From Schistocephalus solidus (lineage: Eukaryota > Platyhelminthes > Cestoda > Diphyllobothriidea > Diphyllobothriidae): DNA of 64,000 nt. Shown in pieces: positions 34,352-43,979 of this stretch. How positions within the stretch are numbered: the first letter of the stretch is position 1; each line of letters opens with the position of its first letter. Location of the stretch: the NCBI GenBank assembly GCA_017591395.1, contig WEDG01003969.1, positions 17,608 through 81,607 on the forward strand, read 5' to 3'. A program made the position numbers and the translations under genes. The notes under the pieces were generated by a model that was given only the letters and a program-made list of their open reading frames with translations, was not told the DNA's origin and did not search any database.

Positions 34352-34396
34352 TTGACCTGACGTTTCGGATTTCCACTCGAAACCATCATCAGAAAC
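34352..34396 (-). ncRNA. hammerhead motif in Penelope-type terminal repeat
   Basis: On the minus strand CTGATGA is at 34392-34386 and GAAA at 34366-34363. Stem II is GGTTTC/GAAATCC with a GAGTG loop and a U-C mismatch next to the core. Stem III is reduced to A-CG-U and the GTC cleavage C is at 34359. Stem I is weak (T-A and G-U pairs). A TATAAATA box lies just upstream (actataaatactgcgcagc, 34427-34409). The upstream part (gtggccactatgg) matches 39705-39720. Confidence 0.6.
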
Positions 34397-34500
34397 AGTT
34401 GTTGATAAGCTGCGCAGTATTTATAGTCCATAGTGGCCACGCGATCGCATACGTACTACTATTAGCAGCCCACGTCATCACTGCTGGGGGTCATAATTGA
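34397..34500 (-). promoter_or_regulatory. TATA-containing upstream part of the Penelope-type repeat
   Basis: actataaatactgcgcagct and the upstream tgcgatcgcgtggccac recur at 39690-39740 directly before another hammerhead relic. The conserved spacing suggests a promoter that starts transcription shortly before the ribozyme. Confidence 0.4.
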
Positions 34501-34689
34501 CGTGATTATGGCTTCACCGTCCACGCCCGAGTAGTTAATAACCGCTATTTCCTCATCCTTGCTGGATTTTGGTGTTATAATTACCGGGCCATTTGACTCA
34601 CCGTCATTGGAGGTGTTGGTTGTCTGCGCCTTCCCCACGTAACTGATTCTTCTGCTCGGGAAAAGTCTCAACACCGAATAGAGGAACGG

Positions 34690-35055
34690 GAGGTCATTAC
34701 GCTTGCTGATGGATTGCGGGTCTGAGAAACATGCCTCGAGCAGCTCGTGGCTCACACATATTTGTCCTTTTGTGGGGTTTGGGCTTCGTAAAACTTGAAA
34801 ATATTGTCGTGTCCCGTCGAATGCGCCACAACATGGGGCTAGACTCATTCCCCCTCATTGCTGCTGCATGCTCGGTCAGGTCATTTCGCTTGTTGATGGA
34901 CTGGGGCCTGAGAACCATGACTCAAGCGGCTTGCAACTCGTACAGTTATCACCTCTTGCGAGGATTTCGATTTCGCAAAACTCGAAAGTGGGACCAGGTT
35001 CTGTCGAATGAGCCGCGACAGGGGACTTACCGTCATTCCTCTTCCCTGCAGCTGC
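34690..35055. repeat. tandem duplication, about 187-bp unit, diverged
   Basis: ggtcattacgcttgctgatg at about 34690 and ggtcatttcgcttgttgatg at about 34877 start two units that match in order (gcctgaga, ctcgagcagct/ctcaagcggct, cgtaaaacttgaaaa/cgcaaaactcgaaag, gtcgaatg). Identity is roughly three quarters by eye. Confidence 0.7.
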
Positions 35056-36392
35056 TGTGTGTTAGACCATGGCGTTCGGAGTTGTCTCGCCGTTCCTCTG
35101 CAGCGAGCGGTTTCATACCCGCCAAACTGTAAACTCTTGACCAACTTCCACACGCACATGCGTCCAGATAGCTGTGGCTCCCCAAGCGCGACTTGAACAC
35201 CCCACCCCTCGGTCGGCACAACATCGGCCATTCGACACGACATCCCTCGGGTAATGCAGCATACACCCATTGGACAACACTTGACTTGCTCCAGAGACCT
35301 ATTTAAGCAACTACCACCTCTCTCTCTCTCGGGCATGCCTGGACGCGGTCAACCTTAGTCTTGGCTTCGCCAGTGGCAACTGCTGCCTGGGGCAGCAAAT
35401 CGGGGTTCTGTGTAAAATAAATCCTTAATGCTGGTACATTATGTCTTCCCCTAAAACTTTGGGTATGAGCAGATGATTGCTGTGCTTAGCCTCTTCACCA
35501 GAAGCAAGAAAAGCCGAGAAGTGATGTTATCTCTGGCTAGGGATGAGAACTCGGTCAATGTATTAATCTGGCCTCAGCATACAGAGCCCCGCGCAGCCGC
35601 CTTCAGATCTACAGTGCTGGTCGTGCCGTTATAACGGGTACCTGTTCGAGTTCCATAGCTCCGAAAAATAAGCAAATGGGTCCGGTGGTGCTCGACCAGT
35701 TTCCTTCTTCCTTATTCAAATGCTTTTTTGATATTTATATAGTCAATCTTTATTTCATAAAATGGTGACAGCCAGTTTTGAAGGTAACAAATCTTCAACA
35801 TATTTGCTATAAAAATGGTCTTATAATTTCGGAGTAAGTTCATATTTTAGGGAGTTTTTAATGTCGTTCGTTGAATATGCTTCTGTGCCTTCAGTCTACT
35901 ATTCACAGCTTGCATGGGATCTAAGCAGTAGTTATACCCAGAGCCGTACAATAATCACGCCGTCTTTCATATAGGAAGAGAAGGGAAAAACCAGTAGGCG
36001 TTGTGTATTCTGTACAGAAACTCGGTGTTCGTTAGAGGCCCTGACACTCGGCAAGTACTGGACCTGCGCGCGCTGGTCCGCTAGCGTGATGTGGGCGTGC
36101 GTGAGTAAACTGCCATCTGAGAGTGAGTCACTGGTCGCTTGATCAGTTGATCGACCAATAGCAGTTTTCAGCACCCGTGATTGGCTTGTTTGTCCCAGAG
36201 CATGTGTGCGTGTGGTCCGGCAGCCCGAGAGGTGTCCACACCTGACTTCGTGCGCGGCGTGGGCACCATGGTGGAAGGCGCTACAGCTCTCTCTCTTAGG
36301 TTTGATTGCATTGCAAAATACAAATAACGGATGAATGCGAAGGTTCGGGTCCCAGAGGTTTGCATGAGCCAATGAGAAGTCTTGATGTGAGC
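35056..36392. other. intergenic, no gene recognised
   Basis: Open frames on the minus strand (34881-35336, 35932-36372) show no family motif. A (CT)n run lies at about 35318-35332. Confidence 0.4.
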
Positions 36393-36404
36393 TCTGGAAC
36401 AGTG

Positions 36405-36458
36405 TGTTTATTATTCTGAGCTTTCTAACTCGTGCAGGAGTTAATCGTCAGAGATAGC
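36405..36458 (-). ncRNA. hammerhead motif, left arm
   Basis: On the minus strand CTGACGA at 36451-36445, one unpaired T, stem II TAACTC/GAGTTA with loop CTGCAC (36443-36426), GAAA at 36425-36422, stem III A-GC-T, and cleavage base C at 36418 (CTC triplet). Stem I starts TCT/AGA. Confidence 0.65.
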
Positions 36459-36750
36459 AGCAGCAAAAAGGCAACATATGGGCTTCAAACTCATCAATGA
36501 TCACTGACACATGTCTGGAGGTGACTACGCAGGGCTCTGTACGCCGGCGCCAAATCCACGAATCACCCACGCTGGAAACAAGACGATCCGAGAATAAATT
36601 TAAACCTGGTCCATGGATGGGATCTCAACCAATCGACGTATCGATTTGGTAACGGCTTACAGAGCCCTGCGCAGTCACCTCCAGACTTGCGCCAGTTATC
36701 ATTGATTGGGTTGCACCCCCATACTTGTCGCAGTTATGTTGCTGCTGCTG

Positions 36751-36800
36751 CTGCTATCTCTGAGGATGAATTCTCGCACGAGTTCGAAAGCTCAGAATGT
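36751..36800 (+). ncRNA. hammerhead motif, right arm
   Basis: CTGAGGA at 36760-36766, stem II GAA..CTC/GAG-TTC with a two-base bulge and loop GCAC, GAAA at 36786-36789, stem III A-GC-T (36789-36792), cleavage base C36793, stem I TCT/AGA (36757-36759 with 36794-36796). Confidence 0.65.
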
Positions 36801-37181
36801 TAAAAATGTTCCGGTGCTCAGCCAGACTTTTCCTTCCAGAGCACAGACATAGGGTGATTAGCTTTTAAAATTCAGGTCTTGGCTAGGCAACCACGGCTGC
36901 TGGTCCATTAACCTCACTATTTTCCATCGCTTATAGTGACATGCGCTCTCAGGAACTCAGTATTGGTAAGCAGTTCTGGATAGCTGGCACGCAATACCAA
37001 CCATCGACCAATATTCGTTTTTTACCACGCCTGAGTCAAATAAACCTATTCCACCAGTGTCTCCCGTATTCTCCTAGTGCTTGGAATCTGGCTTCAAGAT
37101 AGCGGTGGCTAAGTTACGCCCACCATCTTAGCCGCCACAATATACTTAATAACTTTGTCGCCTTTGCATATTTTTTCCAGA

Positions 37182-37187
37182 TTTATT
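37182..37187 (-). terminator. AATAAA polyadenylation signal for the 37.3-38.1 kb ORF
   Basis: AATAAA on the minus strand, about 100 bases downstream of the stop codon at 37289-37291. Confidence 0.45.
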
Positions 37188-37288
37188 CCGTGAAAACAAC
37201 GTTTAATTCGAAAGTATTGTTTGTCCTGGTTTATATGAGGTTAAAAAGAAAAAAACCGGGGACGTCTTTGCAAAACCTGCTTACAAAA

Positions 37289-38125
37289 CTATGTGATTTC
37301 TGTGTCCATGTGAGGTTGTTTGAAGTCCTCCAATGTGGTTTCAACCGTTCGGTTCTTGAAATAATAATCACATAGGACGATTGGATCATCAATATAACCA
37401 ATTGAAAAGTCCAGATACAAATTCAACACGTTGAAATCGGAACCCGCTTCAATGAAAGTCCTTAGAGGCCTGTCCTCGGCAGCCTCCTCTTCACAAAATC
37501 TATCGGTGTAAACCTTTAACTCTTTTGTTGGAAGCTCGGTCGCAAACCTAAGAATGTGGATCAAATCTCCCACCGTCTTATTTCGATCAGTTTCGACACA
37601 CACATTTAGAGCATTGAAGGGAATCGAGGCGTTTACTGCGTAGACCATCACTTTTAATTTTGTCTGGTCGATCGACTCAAAGCCCAGACCGGGTAGCAAA
37701 TCCACTCCACCAATTTTAATGCACTCAACAAGATCAGCCATATTTCCAAAGGTGAAGCCTTCGTCGTTGTGATGAGCTATGATCTGGAAAAGGACATACC
37801 TTTCCGCGTCTGTCCATGGGGCTTCGAAGTCTCGAAAGAAGTCCATCGCCCAATCATAGTTCACCTCCCCCTTGAAGGTGGTGAAGGAACACTGGAGCGT
37901 GTCAGCGTAACGGGCAAACCAGTAACGGTAGGACTTCAAGAGTCGCCACAACCTTTCCCTGTCGGCTAAAATAGCTTTGGCTTGAAGTTGTGTGATCTTG
38001 AGGTCCTTTGCAGCTCTCTTCCAGATGTTTCGTAGCCATCGTGGTCGGCGCACAACGGGCTTTTCCATATGAAAAACGGATGGTGCCAGGAACTCAAACC
38101 GTGTAAATATTGATTGGAGGCACAT
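37289..38125 (-). CDS. unrecognised 278-residue protein
   Basis: The longest clean frame in the window: 278 codons from the ATG at 38125 (an in-frame TTG lies 24 bases upstream) to TAG at 37291-37289, with no stop. I do not recognise the family. The N-terminus (MCLQSIFTRFEFLAPSVF) is hydrophobic, then comes a basic stretch (RRPRWLRNIWKRAAKDLK, about residues 25-42). The middle is rich in aromatic and acidic residues (SYRYWFARYAD; WAMDFFRDFEAPWTDAERY). The C-terminus is acidic with FCEEEAAEDRPLR and DFSIGYIDDPIVLCDYY. No cysteine-spaced motif, repeats or membrane span beyond the N-terminus stand out. A TATA-like tttaaaaa lies upstream near 38265-38272, and AATAAA follows the stop. It could be a single-exon gene, the last exon of a gene or an unidentified element protein. 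Confidence 0.6.
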   Translation of the reverse strand: MCLQSIFTRFEFLAPSVFHMEKPVVRRPRWLRNIWKRAAKDLKITQLQAKAILADRERLWRLLKSYRYWFARYADTLQCSFTTFKGEVNYDWAMDFFRDFEAPWTDAERYVLFQIIAHHNDEGFTFGNMADLVECIKIGGVDLLPGLGFESIDQTKLKVMVYAVNASIPFNALNVCVETDRNKTVGDLIHILRFATELPTKELKVYTDRFCEEEAAEDRPLRTFIEAGSDFNVLNLYLDFSIGYIDDPIVLCDYYFKNRTVETTLEDFKQPHMDTEIT

Positions 38126-38149
38126 GGCCCAACGGCCTCGTAAGGACAA

Positions 38150-39094
38150 CCACTGCCAAATTTATGATGATGGGTTCTCGTGTGAACCCGAAATGTCGGA
38201 CAAACAAATTGCCCGTCCAGCTACCCGGTCTCCTTCCTCCAGGCACTACCAACTGGGAGGATTTTTAAAGGTCGACTCGGAAGAACATAGGTACATTCAG
38301 GGGTTCATCGCGAGCGACAGTAGCCGCTAACATGAGCATCGCAATTTTCTTCATCGCGTTTTATGAGGTGAATGACATACTGTAGAACGGGCAAGCCTTT
38401 CCATTGATACACCTTCAAGCAGTAGGCCTCCTTAGCCTAATGGCTTAGCGACTCCTACTTTCATTGGGTACATTATCCGCCTTACCTTTTTTCGCCTTGT
38501 TCTCCCCTTGAATTTCATGCTGTCTGAATATCCATAACGAGAACCAGCTTTCTCGCCGAACTTCACGTGACCCCAGTATCTTCTTGAGCTTTTCTAGTTT
38601 GATTTTCTTTACCTCACAACCGGGATCCCGTTGGTGACGAATGGTGTTCGATAGTCGGCTTTATATCTGGCTCAGCAGGGTGACGTTCATGGCCAGTGTT
38701 AAGTTTTTACACTACGGCTTGGTTGGTTGCTTCTGAGTGATGTGAAAAGGCGATCCGTTCAAGCGGTATAAGCCTGGGTCAGCCAGCCAACCTTTCTACA
38801 AAGGTCATGTCCATACAGTATCTGTTGGCAATGAGTCTAGGGCGACCAATCAAATGACCTCCTTGCTGCTGCCCTACGTACCCGACAAGCGCCAATCGCC
38901 GCACAAACCTCTCCTGCCTTCTCATTCCCGAAGCTTGCAGGTCGGAAATTCTTATAATACCTTCAAGAACCGTCCTCGCAGACTGGTTTCCTTTACCCAG
39001 ATTCCCGTATAGAGTACGTTGATAATAATGCTAAAGGTCGATATCAGTGAAAAGTTGGTACTCGTGAGCAGGAGACGTGATTGCTGAAACAAGA
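38150..39094. other. intergenic, nothing recognised
   Basis: No gene motif or repeat copy recognised. Confidence 0.4.
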
Positions 39095-39101
39095 GTTTGG
39101 A

Positions 39102-39145
39102 CCACCTGACGTTTCGGATTCACACTCGGATCCATCATCAGAGAC
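39102..39145 (-). ncRNA. hammerhead motif in Penelope-type terminal repeat
   Basis: On the minus strand CTGATGA at 39141-39135, stem II GGAT/ATCC around a gagtg-type loop with one unpaired T, GAAA at 39115-39112, stem III A-CG-T, cleavage base C at 39108. Stem I begins TCTG with AGGT (one G-U pair each side). Flanking accacctgacgtttcgg matches 34353-34369. Confidence 0.6.
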
Positions 39146-39639
39146 ATAGGGTATCTTTTATTATGATTTCACGTGTGCGGCTGCAAGTTCAGACTGATAG
39201 AACTCTTGTTCAATCGACCGCGTTCCCTTGAGAACACTTGACTGTCTACGTCGGCCTAAGCTAGTTGCAAGTGTTCGCTTAGAAGTAAAGTAGGAAACGA
39301 AGAGTATTGAGAAAAAACTAAGAATCTTAGATACATTCTGCGTCGGATATTAGGTACAGTGGCCATTATATTGGGGAGCAAAATGCCATTCCTAAGGTAA
39401 TTCGCAAACCAGAACACCTCCACCACCCGTATCGATGACCGTAATGGGCAACTGTAACTATGCTTTTGAATGAACAAGAGCCACTGAATTATTTTATATG
39501 GCCAGCCTTATCCAGCCAATTAAATCTGGTAAGACATGGAGATAAGGACCTCCTCGTAATATCGGTGATCTTGTGCTAAATTCCAGGGAACGTATCTATT
39601 CCGGTCTGTTAACCCTAACCTTCACATTATTACTAAGCC
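39146..39639. other. intergenic, nothing recognised
   Basis: A short telomere-like ttaaccctaacc lies at 39608-39619. No gene motif. Confidence 0.4.
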
Positions 39640-39800
39640 AAAACTTAGTCTTGGCCCTAAGCCGTCTTGGCCCTAAGACGTGGGGTGCTAATACGCATGC
39701 GATCGCGTGGCCACTACGGACTATAAATACTGCGCAGCTTACCAACGACCGTTTCTGATGATGGTTTTGAGTGGGAATCTGACCTAGTCCTTTTGGGGAA
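39640..39800 (+). repeat. Penelope-type terminal repeat with half a hammerhead
   Basis: gcgatcgcgtggccactacg, then actataaatactgcgcagct (39719-39738), then CTGATGA at 39755-39761 and gttttgagtgggaatct. The 3' half (CGAAACGTCAGG) is missing where ctgacctagtcc follows. Same family as 34352-34500, opposite strand. Confidence 0.6.
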
Positions 39801-40439
39801 TTCTGTTCCCAGGTGACCCCTAGAGACCCGGCTTTAGTTGTTTTCAAGGCCCTGTGTGGGACATTTCAAACCAAATCACGTACTTGAATATAGCTGAAGC
39901 ATTTCATTTGCTTCTTGGACAGTATCACTAAGCCTATGAGGTCATGCTTCAAAAGGTAGGAAATTGGGTTTTTCAAAATACGTAAAGTACGAAATCCCTC
40001 ACATCGAGATGTTAAGTTCTTTTAACGAACAAATTTCGGAGAAGACACAATTTTCTCGAAGTTGCCTGTTAGTAATGCACGGAAGAGAACCTAACGCATC
40101 CAAAATGTCGAAGTTTACAAAAGGTTGATAATCTCTCGCAAAGCGATATCAACGCATGCAGCAACGTTTTGAAATAGTAATGAACTACCTTAAGCGAATT
40201 TAAAGCTTAGAGGGAACGTGAAAATTAATATTACTTTGTTAAGAAATACTAACGTTTTTAAAAAAGCGGCAATTCTGAAAACGAGAAAAATCGCTGTAAA
40301 TGTGACGAAGTTTTTCGGACATCCATCAACCGGGTCTCGAGGCTACCCACGTTCCTTTGACACCTGGCGTTCAATTTAAAGCCCCCGCTGGCGATCGCAT
40401 AGCAACAGGTAACTCTGCCAACGTATAATTACCGACAAG
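39801..40439. other. intergenic, nothing recognised
   Basis: No gene motif or clear repeat copy. Confidence 0.4.
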
Positions 40440-40745
40440 GCCCCTAATTATTTTCGTTGACGAACGCTCACCGATCGCTGACGGAACTTACTCGTTCTGC
40501 TCTGCCTTGGGGCTTACTCTCGAGCCCCGCCAGAAGCCACACAGTGGCATATTACCAATATCTACAAAGACAAAGTAGAATGGAATGACAATTTCTGGCT
40601 CATTAGCCATCATCAGTCGGTCATACCCAACCCACGGAGGTGTATGACGGAGGCTCGAACTCGCGACCTTTCGATCAGAAGTTAAATGCTCTACCCATTG
40701 AAATACAGGCTCGATGTCTTGCCGATTTAGATAGGGGATATGAAC
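40440..40745 (-). mobile_element. tRNA-derived SINE, minus orientation, best copy
   Basis: On the minus strand: head with box A (tttcaatgggtagagc) and box B (gcgagttcgagcctcc). The middle is gggttgggtatgaccga, ctgatgatggctaatgagcc and agaaattgtcattcc. The 3' block runs aatatgccactgtgtggc, ggggctcgagagtaagcccc, gttccgtcagcgatcggtga, gcgttcgtcaa. The middle holds CTGATGA and GAAA around a perfect TGGCT/AGCCA stem. Confidence 0.8.
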
Positions 40746-40754
40746 TTTCGTTGG

Positions 40755-40902
40755 TGAACATTCACCGATCTTTAACAGAACTCACTCGTTCCGTTCTGCC
40801 TTGGGGCTTGTCTCATTCTGGGTATGACTAGCAGATGACGACTTATGAGCCAGAAATGATCATTGCAGTCTCCCATGTGTTTGTCGGCATTTTAATCTGC
40901 CT
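40755..40902 (+). repeat. composite SINE fragment before (CTA)n
   Basis: An inverted SINE 3' block (gtgaacattcaccgatcttt...gttctgccttggggctt) is joined to plus-orientation middle (gggtatgactagcagatgac, gacttatgagccagaaatga), then runs into the CTA repeat. It matches the composite at 21232-21340. Confidence 0.65.
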
Positions 40903-40981
<79 letters not shown>

Positions 40982-41045
40982 GACTACTACTACTACTATT
41001 ACTACTAATACTACTAATAATAAAAATAATAATAATACTACTTCT
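40903..41045 (+). repeat. (CTA)n microsatellite
   Basis: Long ctactacta run, decaying after about 40980 into mixed act/aat triplets. Confidence 0.95.
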
Positions 41046-41165
41046 ACTCCTACTAATAGTCACTGTGCGGCTGCTGGTGGGGCTCGAGAATGAGCTCCAA
41101 GGCAGAACGGGATGAGTGAGTTCCATTAACGATCGGTGAACGTTCATAAACGAATGAGGACATAG
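41046..41165 (-). repeat. SINE 3'-block fragment
   Basis: Plus-strand text from the inner to outer end reads cactgtgcggctgctggtgg, ggctcgagaatgagctccaa, ggcagaacgggatgagtgag, ttccattaacgatcggtgaa; it matches the 3' block of the copies at 20.94 and 40.44 kb. Confidence 0.65.
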
Positions 41166-43462
41166 AGGATTCTTTACAGAGTTGTAACTGTATAGTTAAT
41201 TTTGAATAAAAGTGGTGGCTAGGTGGATCGGAAAAATATGCACTAACGCTGGTTGACTCGATCCTGCAGGTCGATAACATTTTTTAAAACTGTTAACCAT
41301 CTTCCTACCCCCTGTCCCAAGATTTGAAGTTGCAGTCAGACCAGAGGCGATCTTGCTGTGTAAAGTGAACAGGTCGAAATAGCCTCTTTTGTGCAAGTGA
41401 ACGCTTGTCTTTGTTAGCTGGGTGTGGCGCAGTTGCAGACAAATCAAGTCCACTGGTGAAACAGAAGGAGCCCTCTGGATGCGAGTAAAAGAAGACGCAT
41501 CATCAGTGGGCGCAAGCAAGTAAACTCCTAAACCGTGATCCGCCTGGCTGACCTCAGCCACGCTTTTTGGCATGGCGAGGCCACAATCCTCAGAAGAGGT
41601 CACAACCGCCGTGAGTTGTGAACTGCTTAAACCCGTGGTCTGTCAAGGAGTGCAGAGATCGCACACATTCTCTCTCCCTCTCTCTTTTGGGCACCAAGAC
41701 TTTGTCTGAACAGAGTACCTATTCATGCCGAGAGCGTGCTGGTGCAGACCGAGTCTAGCGGCAGTACTGAAACATTATCACACCCATCACTAAAACCATT
41801 AATGAGGTAGCAGGCATTAATGACTCCGAAGGTGCCAGTACAACCAATTTCGCATCACGCGCGAACATCTGCGATGAGTGTGGGGTCCATAATTTCAGTA
41901 GGTAGGTGGTGGCGTGAAAAATGCATCTTATAAATACCATCGCCCAGTGCATCTTTTCCAAACCTATCTGTTGTCGTTTTTGGTGTGAGTTGTTAGCAAG
42001 CGAATTAAGTTCCCGGTCCTGAGAGCAGGTTTTCCTCTTCTCATCTATCCCACTGAAGTCGCCTTCTCGCGTGTGTGTCGACCACCATTTTTGTCAAACA
42101 TTGTGAACTGGAACAGACGTTCATGCAGGACTGGATTTGCTCGCCTCTAGCCGCTCCAACTTTGACTAACCATCAAGCTAGCAAAAAAACAGACATAATT
42201 AATTCCGAAAGCCACTGCTGAGTCCAGCGGACACCAACCATTATCAGTGCTAAACTTTTTACATTTGTGGACAAATTTTCTCGCTGAAAAAACCGCCGAA
42301 ACAACGTTAACATCGGTGAAGAAGTCGCAACCGGAATTTCTAAAGTCAGCCTGGCCTCCAGTAAACTTCAGTTTTTCACGTGGAAACTGCAGACATTCTC
42401 TTCAGTTTTAAACCGAAAATATGACCATAAACCAAACCTAAATTAGGAAACCTAACTGTCGTGTATGTCGCCTAACCAGTTCCATTCCAGTTGCCGACAG
42501 TCAGGTCCTAGAATTGCCTGTCTTATGGAACATCCTTACAGTATCGACGTAGATCAAACTTTGATCTAGCGAAGCAGCACTCCTATGATCATGTCGCTAC
42601 GGGCCCGCCCCACCAAGGAGACCATGAGCGTGCGAATAATCTGCTGAAAGTCTGTCATTCTTCCCAGTCACGTCTTGACTGGTCCATCGGATTAGGAATT
42701 CCGAATCGCTACCAGGAGACTCGGCCAACTGTCGCCAAGCGTCCAACCTCCCTCGACTGTTCTGTAACTTTGGGCAAGACAGCATTCATCACTGTCGTCC
42801 CAGACCAAAAATAGGACCAGAAATTCGATATACAGCGAGCTGAACTCCAATCTTTTCGGTTTAGAAACCAAACACGTGCGTTATGCGTGATTTCAGGGAT
42901 GACATATCAAGTGAGCAAATCCATCCACATCCACCCCTCTAATCCTGCCACTGGTACATAATGAGTGCCGAAAAGTAGATAGATATCGTTACTTTTACAG
43001 CCTTCTTCACCGTCAACCAAATCAAGCAGCAATTACCTCCATCCTTACCTAGTGGGTGTCATTGCGAGACTTGAGGGACTACCTGTTGTGGGAAATTGTG
43101 TCGTAAAATTAAACCATTTTCAACAGTAGAACAAAATTAAAATTATCGGAAAGTGTTAAATAAGTTTTAAAAATAGTTAGACGAGGTTCAGGGTAGCATT
43201 TGAGAAAGTGAGGGGTCCTTTCTTCTGAATGTTGCGCTGTTCCACGGTCATTCGTCCCCCGAAGACATCTCATTCCCTTGCAAGCATCCACGAATGTTCG
43301 AAGTCTACTTTGTGCAGTGGTGTCTAATCATTTTCTAGGGGTTCGGAGGACGTTGCAATTATTTGCTCTCCCTCCAGTGTTTCGCATCCTTTCGAGATTC
43401 AACTACCTGTGTTTGTGGATGTGCATATTCACATGTGAAAAGTTTTGTCCGGTGGAGTTGTT
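41166..43462. other. intergenic, no gene recognised
   Basis: No protein family seen. A (CT)n run at 41671-41684 and a TATA-like cttataaatacc at 41929-41940 were noted without a linked gene. Confidence 0.45.
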
Positions 43463-43809
43463 TTGTATGGCCGCCTAAACAGGACACGGGAACGGGAAAT
43501 ACCCAGCCCATTTAAAATAGGTGGTAGGGTAAGTTTTCCTATTTCTTTACTCTAACATGGCAGCTTTAATCTTAATCTTTTCCTTACCCTAACTCTAAAC
43601 CCCACAGTTAACACGAACCCAAACTTTAACCCTTAACATACTCCATACCCCAACCTCAAATCTGACCCTAACCCCAACCTTAAACCTTACCCTTATCTTA
43701 ACTCTAACCTTCATCTAAATAATTAACCTAATTTCCCCGGAATTTAGCACAAAACCGCATGCATAGTGGGTGGTTTCCGTTCTCATGCCCTGTTTTAGCG
43801 GCCATACAA
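43463..43809. mobile_element. element with terminal inverted repeats and telomere-like interior
   Basis: The left end ttgtatggccgcctaaacag and the complement of the right end (ttgtatggccgctaaaacag) match for about 38 bases with few mismatches. Between them, 43560-43730 is a degenerate ccctaa-type array (ccctaactctaaacc, gaccctaaccccaacc, cttacccttatctt). No coding frame. It looks like a small non-autonomous DNA element, class unknown. Confidence 0.6.
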
Positions 43810-43979
43810 GACAACCCTAGAGTTTGTCCGATATAAACACCGTTTAATTCAAAGCAGTATGTCTAATTAAGTGCGTCGCCCTTCATGTCATCCTCAATCA
43901 ATATACTACTAATCCCAAGTCCGCCTACCACAGTGCTAGAGGCACATAAGGCCACGCACAACAACTGACTTAAGAACTA

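Larger units (their letters stand above)
36393..36824. repeat. inverted repeat with divergent hammerhead motifs
   Basis: Left arm 36393-36550 and right arm 36648-36824 are imperfect complements: tctggaggtgactacgcagg against the complement of cctgcgcagtcacctccaga, and the GCTGCT/TATCTCTGA block in both. Arm identity is lower than at 31.7 kb. Each arm carries one hammerhead motif pointing outward, the same plan as 31671-32171 but with unrelated arm sequence. Confidence 0.75.

Noticed and set aside
34462..34848. Penelope GIY-YIG or RT domain beside the hammerhead at 34.4 kb
   Set aside because: The 128-codon minus-strand frame shows neither the GIY/YIG pair nor RT boxes.
40860..41147. Poly-serine open frame on the minus strand
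   Set aside because: Translation of the second (CTA)n microsatellite and flanking SINE sequence.
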